The notes beneath the pieces were generated by a model that ran no database searches, was not told where the DNA came from, and worked only from the letters and a program-made list of their open reading frames with translations. From Gemmatimonadota bacterium (GTDB lineage Bacteria; Gemmatimonadota; Gemmatimonadetes; Longimicrobiales; Gaopeijiaceae), in the NCBI GenBank assembly GCA_041390125.1, contig JAWKQN010000004.1, positions 310,001 through 374,000 of the forward strand: 64,000 nucleotides of DNA, written 5' to 3'. Below, one piece after another: positions 51,758 through 58,769 of this stretch. The translations under genes were made by a program, and so were the position numbers. How positions within the stretch are numbered: the stretch's first letter is position 1; every line of letters begins with the position of its first letter.

Positions 51758-53655
51758 CCCGCCACGTCGGAACGGTCGGCACGGCGGGTCACATCGACCA
51801 CGGGAAGACCACGCTGGTGCACGCGCTGACCGGGGTGGACACCGACCGGCTCGCCGAGGAGAAGGCGCGCGGCATCACGATCGAGCTCGGCTTCGCCGAG
51901 ATGGACCTGGGCGACGGCCTGGCCGCGGGCGTGGTGGACGTTCCCGGCCACGAAGGCTTCGTGCGCACCATGGTGGCCGGCGCCAGCGGGATCGACCTCG
52001 GCCTGCTCGTGGTGGCGGCCGACGAGGGCATCATGCCGCAGACGACCGAGCACCTGGCGGTGCTCCGGCTCCTCGGTGTGGAGGCGCTCGTGGTGGCCCT
52101 GACCAAGGTCGATCTCGTCGACGAGGAGTGGTTGGATCTGGTGCAGGAAGAGGTGACCGCCCTGCTCGAGGGGACACCGTATTCGGGCGCCCCTCAGGTC
52201 CCCACGTCCGCCCGGAGCGGGTCGGGGCTGGACGTGCTCCGGCTCGCGGTGCGGGAGCGGCTCCAGGCCACCCGCGCCCGTGCCGTCGACGACCTCGTCC
52301 GTCTTCCGGTCGACCGCTGCTTCACCATCCGAGGCACCGGCACCGTCGTGACCGGGACCCTGTGGAGCGGGCGCGTCCGCGTGGGCGATCGCCTGCACGT
52401 CCGCCCGGGTGCGGCCGAGGTCCGCGTGCGCGGCCTCCAGGTGCACGGCCGGCCCGTGGAGGAGGCGCGCGCGGGGGAGCGCACCGCCCTGGCGGTGACG
52501 GGGGCCGACGCCGAGGCCGTGCAGCGGGGGGCGGTCCTGACGGACCTGACCGAATGGACGGCGGACCGTCGTCTCACGGTGTGGGCGGAGAGCCTCCCCG
52601 GCGGGGGCGGATGGAGCCGGGGGGAGCGGGTGCGCGTCCACCTGGGCACCGCCGAAGCGTTCGCGCGCGTGCTTCCGCTCGGCGCCGACCGCATCGAGGA
52701 TGGCGCGGCCGGCTTCGCCGAACTGCGCTCGGCTCAGCCCCTCCCGGCCCGGGCCGGCGACCGCATCGTCCTGCGCAGCCTGAACCCGGTCCGCACGGTG
52801 GGTGGGGCCCAGGTGCTGGAGCCTCACCCCCCGCGGCGGTCGCGGAAGCGTCCCCTCCCCGAGACGGCCCTCACCACCCTGTCCTCGGGTCCGGTGGCCG
52901 ACCGCGTGGCGGTGGTCCTGGAGCGGGCCGGGCCCGAGGGCGCCATCGTGTCGGAGCTGCCGGTCCTGACGGGATGTCCTCCCGAGGCCTGCCGATCCGC
53001 GTTGGGAGAGGTGGGGGCCTGCCTGCGCGGACGCAACGCCTGGGCGGCGTCCGTGGTGGAGACGGCGGCCCGGGGCCTGGAGCGGTGGGTGCGCGAGGCG
53101 CTGACAGCCGATCCCCTGGCCCCGGGCGTGGCGCCCGAGGCGGCCCGACAGGCGGCGGGCGGCGGGCCGGTCGCGGAGATGGCCCTGGACGCCCGGATCC
53201 AGGGAGGCGTCCTGGAGCTGGCGGAGGGCCTGCTCCGGCCGGTCGGGCACCGGGTGGATCCCGGACCCGATGAGCGCCGTCGACTCGACCGGATGGCGGC
53301 TGGATACCGGAGCGCCGGGTTGGAGGCCCCCACCGTGGAAGCCGTGGCCGCCGCCGTGGAGGAGCCCGATCCCTGGCCGCTGGTGCGCCACCTGGAACGG
53401 GAGGGCGTGCTGACCCGGGTGGAGTCGGAGTTGTTCGTGTGGTCGAGCGCGCTCCGGGAGGCTTCAGACCGGGTGGTCGAGGAGCTTGGAGGCAGGGAGG
53501 GGTTGGGGCCCCAGGACTTCAAGGGGGCGTTGCCGCTGTCCCGCCGGCACCTTCTCCCGATCCTGGGTTACCTCGACCGAGAGGGGGTGACACGACGTGA
53601 CCAGGCCGGACGCACGGTATCGACCCGGGCCGACCTCGCCCCTCCGGCATCTTGA
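51754..53655 (+). CDS. selB: Selenocysteine-specific elongation factor SelB
   Basis: 633 residues. G1 motif GTAGHIDHGKTTLV, switch II VDVPGHEGFVRTM and TKVD define an EF-Tu-like GTPase, then barrels II-III (TGTVVTGTLWSGRV) and C-terminal winged-helix domains from about residue 370 that bind SECIS RNA. It carries Sec-tRNA to in-frame UGA. No selA, selD, tRNA-Sec or obvious selenoprotein lies in the window. Confidence 0.93.
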   Translation: MTRHVGTVGTAGHIDHGKTTLVHALTGVDTDRLAEEKARGITIELGFAEMDLGDGLAAGVVDVPGHEGFVRTMVAGASGIDLGLLVVAADEGIMPQTTEHLAVLRLLGVEALVVALTKVDLVDEEWLDLVQEEVTALLEGTPYSGAPQVPTSARSGSGLDVLRLAVRERLQATRARAVDDLVRLPVDRCFTIRGTGTVVTGTLWSGRVRVGDRLHVRPGAAEVRVRGLQVHGRPVEEARAGERTALAVTGADAEAVQRGAVLTDLTEWTADRRLTVWAESLPGGGGWSRGERVRVHLGTAEAFARVLPLGADRIEDGAAGFAELRSAQPLPARAGDRIVLRSLNPVRTVGGAQVLEPHPPRRSRKRPLPETALTTLSSGPVADRVAVVLERAGPEGAIVSELPVLTGCPPEACRSALGEVGACLRGRNAWAASVVETAARGLERWVREALTADPLAPGVAPEAARQAAGGGPVAEMALDARIQGGVLELAEGLLRPVGHRVDPGPDERRRLDRMAAGYRSAGLEAPTVEAVAAAVEEPDPWPLVRHLEREGVLTRVESELFVWSSALREASDRVVEELGGREGLGPQDFKGALPLSRRHLLPILGYLDREGVTRRDQAGRTVSTRADLAPPAS

Positions 53656-53681
53656 CCGCCCGCGCAGCGCCCCCGTATGCT
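53652..53681 (+). promoter_or_regulatory. Promoter for the FlgD-like secreted protein
   Basis: TTGACC (53652-53657), 18 bases, TATGCT (53676-53681). It overlaps the selB stop. Predicted start near 53688, leader about 67 bases. Confidence 0.6.
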
Positions 53682-53754
53682 GCAGCACGTCCCGCGTGAG
53701 CGGCTGGATTCCTGGAGGCTTATCGGTCCGACGGCTACAGACTTCGAGGCAGAC

Positions 53755-54207
53755 GTGAAGGCTCCGCTCGGGCGACTCTTCGCCCTCGCGATCGTGGCCT
53801 TCCTTCTGGCCGTGACGGCATCGGCCGCTTCCGCCCAGCAGACGGGGGAACAGGGGCGACCGACGCCTCAGTTCGAGTTGGAACAGAACTACCCCAACCC
53901 CTTCAATCCTGAGACACGGATCCCCTTCGTGCTCAGTGAAGGACTGTTCCAGGACGGGCGGCCGGTTCGGGTCACGATCCGCATCTACAACATGCTGCAG
54001 CAGTTCATCGCCGCCCCCACCGCGCTCGGTGTGGGTGGGGGTGAAGGCTTGCCCGTGGACAACCTCGAATACGGGGTGCCCGGTCGCTACGAGGCGTACT
54101 GGGACGGGAGGGACCGCAACGGAGCACAGGTGGCATCCGGTGTCTATTTCGTGCAGCTCACGGTGAACGGGCGCACGCAGATCAAGCGGATGCTGGTGGC
54201 GAAGTAG
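53755..54207 (+). CDS. Secreted stand-alone FlgD-Ig/C-terminal sorting-domain protein
   Basis: 150 residues from GTG 53755 (GAGG upstream). A signal peptide (LFALAIVAFLLAVTASAASAQQ) is followed almost directly by FELEQNYPNPFNPETRI, then RIYNMLQQ, YWDGRDRNGAQVASGVYFVQL and the terminal KRMLVAK. That is the FlgD-type Ig/secretion-sorting module normally found at the end of large surface proteins. Here it is nearly the whole protein. It may be a small surface protein, or the survivor of a larger one. No type IX secretion gene is in the window. Confidence 0.8.
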   Translation: MKAPLGRLFALAIVAFLLAVTASAASAQQTGEQGRPTPQFELEQNYPNPFNPETRIPFVLSEGLFQDGRPVRVTIRIYNMLQQFIAAPTALGVGGGEGLPVDNLEYGVPGRYEAYWDGRDRNGAQVASGVYFVQLTVNGRTQIKRMLVAK

Positions 54208-54234
54208 CGAGCCGCGTTCCGACTCGCCCCGTCG

Positions 54235-54687
54235 TCAGGGGGCCCGGGACGCCAGCAGCTCGAGGAAGTCGTCCGCGCCTTGCGCCTTGAGCAGCAGCTC
54301 CGGCACCTGCGGATCCTTCGCGAACTGCGCGATCTTCCCCAGCACCGGCAGATACTGGTTGGACACCTCGAGCGGCGGCGCCACGATCAGGAAGAAGTGC
54401 TGCACCGGCTGTCCGTCGATGGCCTTGAAGTCCAGGCCGCTCGGCTTGCGTCCGTAGGCGAGCCGGAGCCGGCTCACCACCAGGGAACGGCAGTGCGGGA
54501 TGGCGATGCCCTTGCCGATCCCGGTGGAGCCGAGCTTCTCCCGACGGCGCAGGGTCTTGAGGAGAGTGGCCTCCGACTTGTCGTCGAGGCGCAGAAGATG
54601 GATCAGCTCTTCGAGCGCGTCGTCCTTGGCCTCGGCCTTGAGGTCGAGTGCGACGGAGTCCGCCGTGAAGAGATCGCGTAGCCTCAT
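54235..54687 (-). CDS. ptsN: PTS EIIA-Ntr-type regulatory protein
   Basis: 150 residues. The fructose/nitrogen-type EIIA fold has the phospho-His in GIGKGIAIPHCRS (about residue 66). FFLIVAPPLEVSNQYLPVLGKIAQF replaces the usual carbohydrate-specific region and fits the regulatory PtsN group. It probably takes phosphate from an EI/HPr pair such as the one at 45.9-47.9 kb. Convergent with the FlgD-like gene, divergent from dusB. Confidence 0.87.
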   Translation of the reverse strand: MRLRDLFTADSVALDLKAEAKDDALEELIHLLRLDDKSEATLLKTLRRREKLGSTGIGKGIAIPHCRSLVVSRLRLAYGRKPSGLDFKAIDGQPVQHFFLIVAPPLEVSNQYLPVLGKIAQFAKDPQVPELLLKAQGADDFLELLASRAP

Positions 54688-54738
54688 GTCCAGCCATCCT
54701 CGGTGATCGAGGGGCCCGGGGTTCCAGGGGAAGCGCGA

Positions 54739-54767
54739 AGGTTACCCGGAGGGCTCCGAGGTGTAAA
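54739..54767 (-). promoter_or_regulatory. ptsN promoter
   Basis: On the minus strand TTTACA (54767-54762), 17 bases, TAACCT (54744-54739). Predicted start near 54732 and a leader of about 45 bases. Confidence 0.6.
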
Positions 54768-54784
54768 GGGTTCCGCGGGCGCCC

Positions 54785-54813
54785 TTCAACCGGTTCGACT
54801 GCCGATCTACGTT
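54785..54813 (+). promoter_or_regulatory. dusB promoter, apparently giving a leaderless mRNA
   Basis: TTCAAC (54785-54790), 17 bases, TACGTT (54808-54813). A start seven bases after the -10 falls at 54820, the A of the dusB ATG, so the transcript would have no leader. Confidence 0.55.
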
Positions 54814-54819
54814 CCTGCC

Positions 54820-55812
54820 ATGGCCGACGACTTCATCGATCTCCTGCGCGGGATGCGCTCGCCGCTCTTCCTGGCCCCCCAGGCCGGCGTGAGCGAGTCC
54901 CCCTTCCGCCGTCTATGCCGGTCCTTCGGCGCGGACGTGGTGGTGAGCGAGTTCGTCTCGGCGGACGGGATCGTGCGGGAGAGCGAGCGTAGCGCCCGCT
55001 ACCTCCGCTTCGACGTCGAGGAGCATCCGATCGGCGTCCAGATCTTCGGCTCCGATCCGGAGATGATGGGGCGAGCGGCCGCGCACGTCGCGGAGACGTT
55101 CGGCCCGGACTTCATCGACATCAACTTCGGATGTCCGGTCAAGAAGGTGGTGCGACGCAATGGAGGCTCCGGGTGCTTGCGCGACCTGGACCTCGTCGAG
55201 GACATCGTGCGTGCGGTCGTGGCGGCCACCGCGCTGCCGACGACCGTCAAGATCCGCAGCGGGTTCGACGAAGCCACCCGCGATCCCGTGGGGATCGCCG
55301 TGCGCTGCGAAGCTGCGGGTGCGCGCATGCTGACGCTCCACCCCCGCACGCGCGCCGACATGTACTCCGGGCACGCCCGTTGGGACGAGATCCGTTCCGT
55401 CACCGAGGCCCTGACCATCCCGGTCATCGGGAACGGCGACATCCGCACCGGCGACGATGCCGCCCGGATGCGTGACGAGACCGGCTGCCATGGCATCATG
55501 ATCGCCCGCGGGTCGCATGGCGCCCCCTGGATCTTCCGGGAGGCGCGCGCCGCGCTGGACGGGCGTCCTGTGCCCGCCGCTCCGGACGTGGGGGAGCGCT
55601 TCCGCATCTGCCTGGCCCATGCCCGCCACGCGCTGGACTTCGGGGGCGACCGGGAGCGGGCCCTCCTGGAGTTCCGCAAGCACCTGGCCTGGTACACGAA
55701 GGGCCTGCCGGAGGGGCGTGCGCTCCGGGTCCGGCTCTTCGAGGCCGCCACCCTGGACGACGTGCAGGCGCTGCTGCGGGAGTACGTGGAGGCGTCGCTG
55801 GCGACCGCCTGA
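54820..55812 (+). CDS. dusB: tRNA-dihydrouridine synthase (DusB type)
   Basis: 330 residues. TIM-barrel FMN enzyme: LAPQAGVSESPFRRLCR, the catalytic region DINFGCPVKKVVRRNGGSG, VKIRSGF, LHPRTRADMYSGHARW (FMN/tRNA binding), IGNGDI and ARGSHGAPWIF. It reduces uridines in tRNA using NADPH. The ATG at 54820 agrees with the promoter position. In other phyla dusB heads an operon with fis; none follows here. Confidence 0.93.
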   Translation: MADDFIDLLRGMRSPLFLAPQAGVSESPFRRLCRSFGADVVVSEFVSADGIVRESERSARYLRFDVEEHPIGVQIFGSDPEMMGRAAAHVAETFGPDFIDINFGCPVKKVVRRNGGSGCLRDLDLVEDIVRAVVAATALPTTVKIRSGFDEATRDPVGIAVRCEAAGARMLTLHPRTRADMYSGHARWDEIRSVTEALTIPVIGNGDIRTGDDAARMRDETGCHGIMIARGSHGAPWIFREARAALDGRPVPAAPDVGERFRICLAHARHALDFGGDRERALLEFRKHLAWYTKGLPEGRALRVRLFEAATLDDVQALLREYVEASLATA

Positions 55813-55977
55813 CGCGGACGGGGCAGGGGGCCGGGGCGCGCCCCCCTTCGCATGCCTGCGACCGGCGGGATCGGCTCGGTGGAGCCGGACCGGCGACCCC
55901 CCGGCACGGATCCCGCATCCTGCCTGCGGGTACCAGGAAACACGACGGCCGGAAGGTTCAGAGCCGGTCGGACTTTC

Positions 55978-56336
55978 GGGGGCGTCACGGCTTCGACGTG
56001 TCTGGAGAGTCTCGAGTCGCGTGCCGAGGTGCCCGGGAGGCCTCGTAAAACACCTGGGAAACTTTTAGTTGCCAACTCTGAACTGGCGCTGGCTGCCTAA
56101 CTTCGGTTAGCTGCAGTCCGTCTCTTGAGCGGCCCGCCCGAGGCGGTTCCTGAGACGTCGACAATTCGGGCTGCTGCGTGCGTTCCGCCTTCCGGCGCAC
56201 GCTGAAGACACAGGGGGGCTAGCCCGGGAGAGGGTGGTTCGCTGACCCTCCCCGGCGCGAACTGAACAGCGAGCTACGCACGTAGTGGCTCTGGAGGATC
56301 CTTTCGCGGACGCGGGTTCGACTCCCGCCGCCTCCA
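55978..56336 (+). ncRNA. ssrA: Transfer-messenger RNA (tmRNA)
   Basis: About 359 bases. The 5' end GGGGGCGTCACGGCTTCGAC is the standard tmRNA opening. GGGGGCG (55978-55984) pairs with CGCCTCC (56329-56335), including the G3-U70 pair that alanyl-tRNA synthetase reads, with A at 56336. The T arm is GCGGG-TTCGACT-CCCGC (56312-56328). CCA is not encoded. The tag frame starts at GCC 56071 and ends with TAA 56098-56100, giving ANSELALAA, a proper ALAA-ended degradation tag. It frees stalled ribosomes with SmpB (not in the window). Confidence 0.92.
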
Positions 56337-56341
56337 CTGCA
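56320..56341 (+). repeat. Direct repeat copy 1 (attL-like, tmRNA 3' end)
   Basis: 22 bases from inside the T arm through the acceptor end of tmRNA and five bases beyond. Copy 2 at 56512-56533 is identical. Such duplication of a tRNA/tmRNA 3' end is the usual footprint of tyrosine-integrase insertion. Confidence 0.7.
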
Positions 56342-56381
56342 GAAGAGCTCTCGCAGCCCGAACGGCTGCGGGGGCTCTTCT
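56341..56381 (+). terminator. tmRNA terminator
   Basis: AGAAGAGC (56341-56348) pairs with GCTCTTCT (56374-56381), and inside CGCAGCC (56352-56358) with GGCTGCG (56364-56370) around CGAAC. A short GGTTT follows. Confidence 0.72.
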
Positions 56382-56511
56382 GGTTTCGGGGCCCGCGGGA
56401 GGCGGACCCGCGCGGACCGCGCAGCGGGCCGCAGCGGGTTCGGTCCAAGCGGCCAACGCCGCGGTCCGAAGGAGCATGACGGCTACCCGCGCTCCCTCGG
56501 CCGTAGGCCGA

Positions 56512-56533
56512 GACTCCCGCCGCCTCCACTGCA
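56512..56533 (+). repeat. Direct repeat copy 2 (attR-like)
   Basis: Perfect 22-base copy of 56320-56341, with no tmRNA body before it. The 170 bases between the copies hold the first terminator and no gene. Confidence 0.7.
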
Positions 56534-56538
56534 CGGAC

Positions 56539-56567
56539 GCCCTCGTGACCTCAGCGGTCGCGGGGGC
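56539..56567 (+). terminator. Second terminator-like hairpin after repeat copy 2
   Basis: 56539-56550 pairs with 56556-56567 over 12 pairs (two G-T) around loop TCAGC. Like the tmRNA terminator it ends in GCGGGGGCT, so copy 2 carries its own end-of-gene hairpin. Confidence 0.5.
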
Positions 56568-56616
56568 TTCGTCGTTCTGATGATCGGTATGCCGGTCCCT
56601 CCCTCGACGGGGCACC

Positions 56617-56645
56617 TTGAGTTCGCGCCGACCGGCAGCTACCTT
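56617..56645 (+). promoter_or_regulatory. arsR promoter
   Basis: TTGAGT (56617-56622), 17 bases, TACCTT (56640-56645). Predicted start near 56652, inside the dyad that follows. Confidence 0.65.
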
Positions 56646-56648
56646 GAT

Positions 56649-56668
56649 GCGTAAGCAGAGACTTACGC
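56649..56668. promoter_or_regulatory. ArsR-family operator
   Basis: GCGTAAG-N6-CTTACGC, a perfect 7-base dyad; with flanks it reaches 9 of 10 matched bases per arm. It covers the predicted start site 25 bases before the arsR ATG. Autorepression is inferred. Confidence 0.65.
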
Positions 56669-56692
56669 GTCAGGAACCGGAGTCGCCGCACG

Positions 56693-57007
56693 ATGGCCCT
56701 CAACGCCTCCCCCGCGCTGGATGCAGTGGGCGAACCCACCCGCCGCCGCATTCTCGACCTGCTGCGATCCGGCCCCACGTCCGTGACCGATCTGGCCGCC
56801 GAGCTACCCGTCAGCAGGCCGGCCGTGTCCCAGCACCTGGCCAGGCTCCAGGACGCGGGCCTGGTCCGATGTTCCGTCCGAGGGCGTCACCACCTCTACG
56901 CGCTACGGAGTGACGGCTTCGAGGCCATCCGTGACTACGCGGACTCCTTCTGGTCGGACGCACTCGCCCGCTTTCGAGTCGTCGCCGAGTCCCTCGAGGC
57001 GGGATGA
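56693..57007 (+). CDS. ArsR-family winged-helix regulator
   Basis: 104 residues: AVGEPTRRRILDLLRSGPTSVTDLAAELPVSRPAVSQHLARLQDAGLV is a classic ArsR HTH (split across two segments here by the wing region that follows). The metal-sensing ELCVCDL box is absent and there is only one Cys, so it is not an arsenic sensor. It belongs to the group paired with AHSA1/SRPBCC genes. ATGA overlap with the next gene. Confidence 0.9.
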   Translation: MALNASPALDAVGEPTRRRILDLLRSGPTSVTDLAAELPVSRPAVSQHLARLQDAGLVRCSVRGRHHLYALRSDGFEAIRDYADSFWSDALARFRVVAESLEAG

Positions 57008-57453
57008 CCGGGGAGACCGTGGTGCGCGGCGTGGAGGTGTCCCTCGCTCGGGAGAAGGCGTTCGGGGCCTGGCACCGCCACATCCACCTCTGGTGGCCTG
57101 CGAGCCACCGGCTGAGTGGAGACCCAGCGAGTCGTATGGTGTTCGAGCCTTGCGCCGGAGGCCGGATCTTCGAACGAGCCACCGACGGGCGTGAGTTCGA
57201 CTGGGGCCTCGTCGAGGTCTGGGAGCCTCCGGAGCGCATCGTCCACACGTGGCAGCCCGGCGGACCGCGAGATCGACGCAGCCGCGTCACCATCGAGTTC
57301 ACCCCCATCGCTGCGGGCCGCACCCGCGTGCGCGTCACGCACACCCCTGGCGAACTGGCCCGGGAGGAGTGGGAACGCGCCCAGGCTCGGTTCACGGCCG
57401 GATGGGACGCGATCGTGAAGGCGTTCGCAAACCCTAGGGAGGTGGAGCCGTGA
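57004..57453 (+). CDS. AHSA1-type SRPBCC protein
   Basis: 149 residues. The START-like fold is indicated by VRGVEVSLAREKAFGAWHRHI, FEPCAGGRIFE, WGLVEVWEPPERIVHTWQ and FTPIAAGRTRVRVTH, the usual order of strands in AHSA1 proteins. They hold a hydrophobic ligand in a helix-grip cavity; ligand unknown. Coupled to the ArsR gene, the most common partner. Confidence 0.87.
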   Translation: MTGETVVRGVEVSLAREKAFGAWHRHIHLWWPASHRLSGDPASRMVFEPCAGGRIFERATDGREFDWGLVEVWEPPERIVHTWQPGGPRDRRSRVTIEFTPIAAGRTRVRVTHTPGELAREEWERAQARFTAGWDAIVKAFANPREVEP

Positions 57454-57539
57454 ACCGCGCGCGGACTCGCCGCCGTGGGACGGCAATGGACGCGTGCGAC
57501 CCGGTCGCGGTGACCCGGCACGGGGCGGAGGAGTGAACG

Positions 57540-57980
57540 ATGGGCAAGGCCAAAACGACCCGGAAGCTGTTCAGCCGCGAGACCTCCATCGACGCCGACA
57601 TCGCGGCTCCGCCCGAGCGGGTGTGGTCGGTGCTCACCGACGCCGGCGACTTCGCCCGCTGGAACTCCACCGTGGTGTCTCTGTCCGGCGAGATCGCTCC
57701 GGAGGGTCGATTGGAGCTCGTGTCGACCCTTGCCCCGAAGCGGACGTTCACGTTGAGGGTGCAGGAATTCCTGCCACCTCGGCGGCTCGTCTGGGGCGAC
57801 GCCCTGGGCCGTCGTGTCTTCACGCTCGAGAAAACGGCGGCAGGCACGCGCCTGTCGATGTGCGAGAAGATCGGAGGACCCCTGTTCCCCCTCTTCTCCC
57901 GAATGATCCCGCCGTTCGACCAGGCGTTCGAGCAGTTCGTCGCTGACCTCGCCAGGGAATCCACCGCCGCACGGACCTGA
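57540..57980 (+). CDS. SRPBCC (polyketide cyclase-like) protein
   Basis: 146 residues from ATG 57540 (GGAGGAG upstream). ETSIDADIAAPPERVWSVLTDAGDFARWNS is the START/polyketide-cyclase opening, followed by PPRRLVWGDAL and LEKTAAGTRLSM. It is a second helix-grip protein in the same run, different in sequence from the first. It may be co-regulated by the ArsR protein. Confidence 0.87.
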   Translation: MGKAKTTRKLFSRETSIDADIAAPPERVWSVLTDAGDFARWNSTVVSLSGEIAPEGRLELVSTLAPKRTFTLRVQEFLPPRRLVWGDALGRRVFTLEKTAAGTRLSMCEKIGGPLFPLFSRMIPPFDQAFEQFVADLARESTAART

Positions 57981-57988
57981 GGCCTTCC

Positions 57989-58399
57989 ATGACCGCCATC
58001 CGAAGACGAACGAAGGACGACCCCTGGCAGCTCAAGACGCCCCCCGGTACCTCCGAGTATCAGATGTGGGTCGAAGCGATCGATGGGGTCGACGTGATCG
58101 TGTGCAAGGTCGGCTCGACCGTCCTGCACTACGATGCGCGCGCCATCGAGGATCTACACCAGATGCTCATCGAGCATGGGGACTGGATGCCGCTCGGCGC
58201 AAAAGATGAGAAGGCTGCGACGAGCGAGGGCACGGTCGAACACTGGGGCCGCTCCCCGGACAACCCGATCGGGGGCTGGTACGGGCTCAAGAAGAACTAT
58301 CGCGGGCGGTTCGGCATGTATGTGCCGCCCCTGCTCGAAGCGTTGGGGCTCGCCGAAGTCGAGCACAACGCGCGCAACAACCGGATGCGGGCGCGGTAG
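57989..58399 (+). CDS. Conserved small protein of unknown function
   Basis: 136 residues starting MTAIRRRTKDDPWQL. Distinctive stretches: TPPGTSEYQMW, VGSTVLHYDARAIEDLHQML, EHWGRSPDNPIGGWYGLKK and the end EVEHNARNNRMRAR. I remember close relatives in actinobacteria and other soil bacteria as an unnamed domain family (possibly DUF6855; not certain). No catalytic motif is obvious. It lies eight bases after the SRPBCC gene. Confidence 0.8.
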   Translation: MTAIRRRTKDDPWQLKTPPGTSEYQMWVEAIDGVDVIVCKVGSTVLHYDARAIEDLHQMLIEHGDWMPLGAKDEKAATSEGTVEHWGRSPDNPIGGWYGLKKNYRGRFGMYVPPLLEALGLAEVEHNARNNRMRAR

Positions 58400-58549
58400 G
58401 CGTCGCGCGCTGCCGGGGCACGATCCGGTCCGGGTGGCTCTCCGGAGCCCCACAGAGGCGAAGCCACCCGTGGGCCCGATCCCGCGCGCCGAAGCGGGGA
58501 GCGCGCCGGCGCCTGGGGCAGGGCGCCCCACCACCGGGGCGAACCGCGC

Positions 58550-58575
58550 CGGAAGGGGCGACCCCACCCCTTCCG
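58550..58575. terminator. Convergent terminator hairpin
   Basis: CGGAAGGGG (58550-58558) pairs with CCCCTTCCG (58567-58575) around 8 bases. It sits between the stop of the unknown plus-strand gene and that of the minus-strand peptide gene. The rest of 58400-58598 shows only G+C-rich short hairpins. Confidence 0.55.
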
Positions 58576-58598
58576 ACGCGGCCGTCACGTCCCCTGGG

Positions 58599-58769
58599 CT
58601 ACGACCGTGACGAGGTCGTGCCGCAGGTCGACTGGAAGTTGTTGCCAGTCGCGGAGATCCCCGGCCCGACGATGGTGCACCCATCTCCGGCGCCGTAGAA
58701 CCCGACCTGCGTGACGTCCCGGAAGGAACCGACGATCGTCAGCGTGGGCCGCGCGTAGTGCTGCTGCAT
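58599..58769 (-). CDS. Orphan lasso-peptide-like RiPP precursor
   Basis: 56 residues, ATG at 58769, with AGGTGG three bases upstream. The N-terminal 21 residues match the lasso leader pattern YxxPxLx3Gx5T at every fixed position: Y5, P8, L10, G14, T20. In known precursors that Thr is the penultimate leader residue, so the core would start at V22 (VGFYGAGDGCTIVGPGISAT then to R55-S56). The only acidic residue in the core is Asp29, at ring position 8 (7 if the core starts at G23), where a macrolactam acid is expected. There are two Cys (31, 49). Against it: a 35-residue core is long, V1 is unusual, and no cyclase, protease or RRE gene is nearby. Confidence 0.6.
   Translation of the reverse strand: MQQHYARPTLTIVGSFRDVTQVGFYGAGDGCTIVGPGISATGNNFQSTCGTTSSRS

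Noticed and set aside
57450..57537. 28-codon frame starting with GTG overlapping the stop of the AHSA1 gene
   Set aside because: It shows the GTGA overlap typical of the window, but it is Arg-rich, too short to judge and ends just before the next ribosome-binding site; probably chance.
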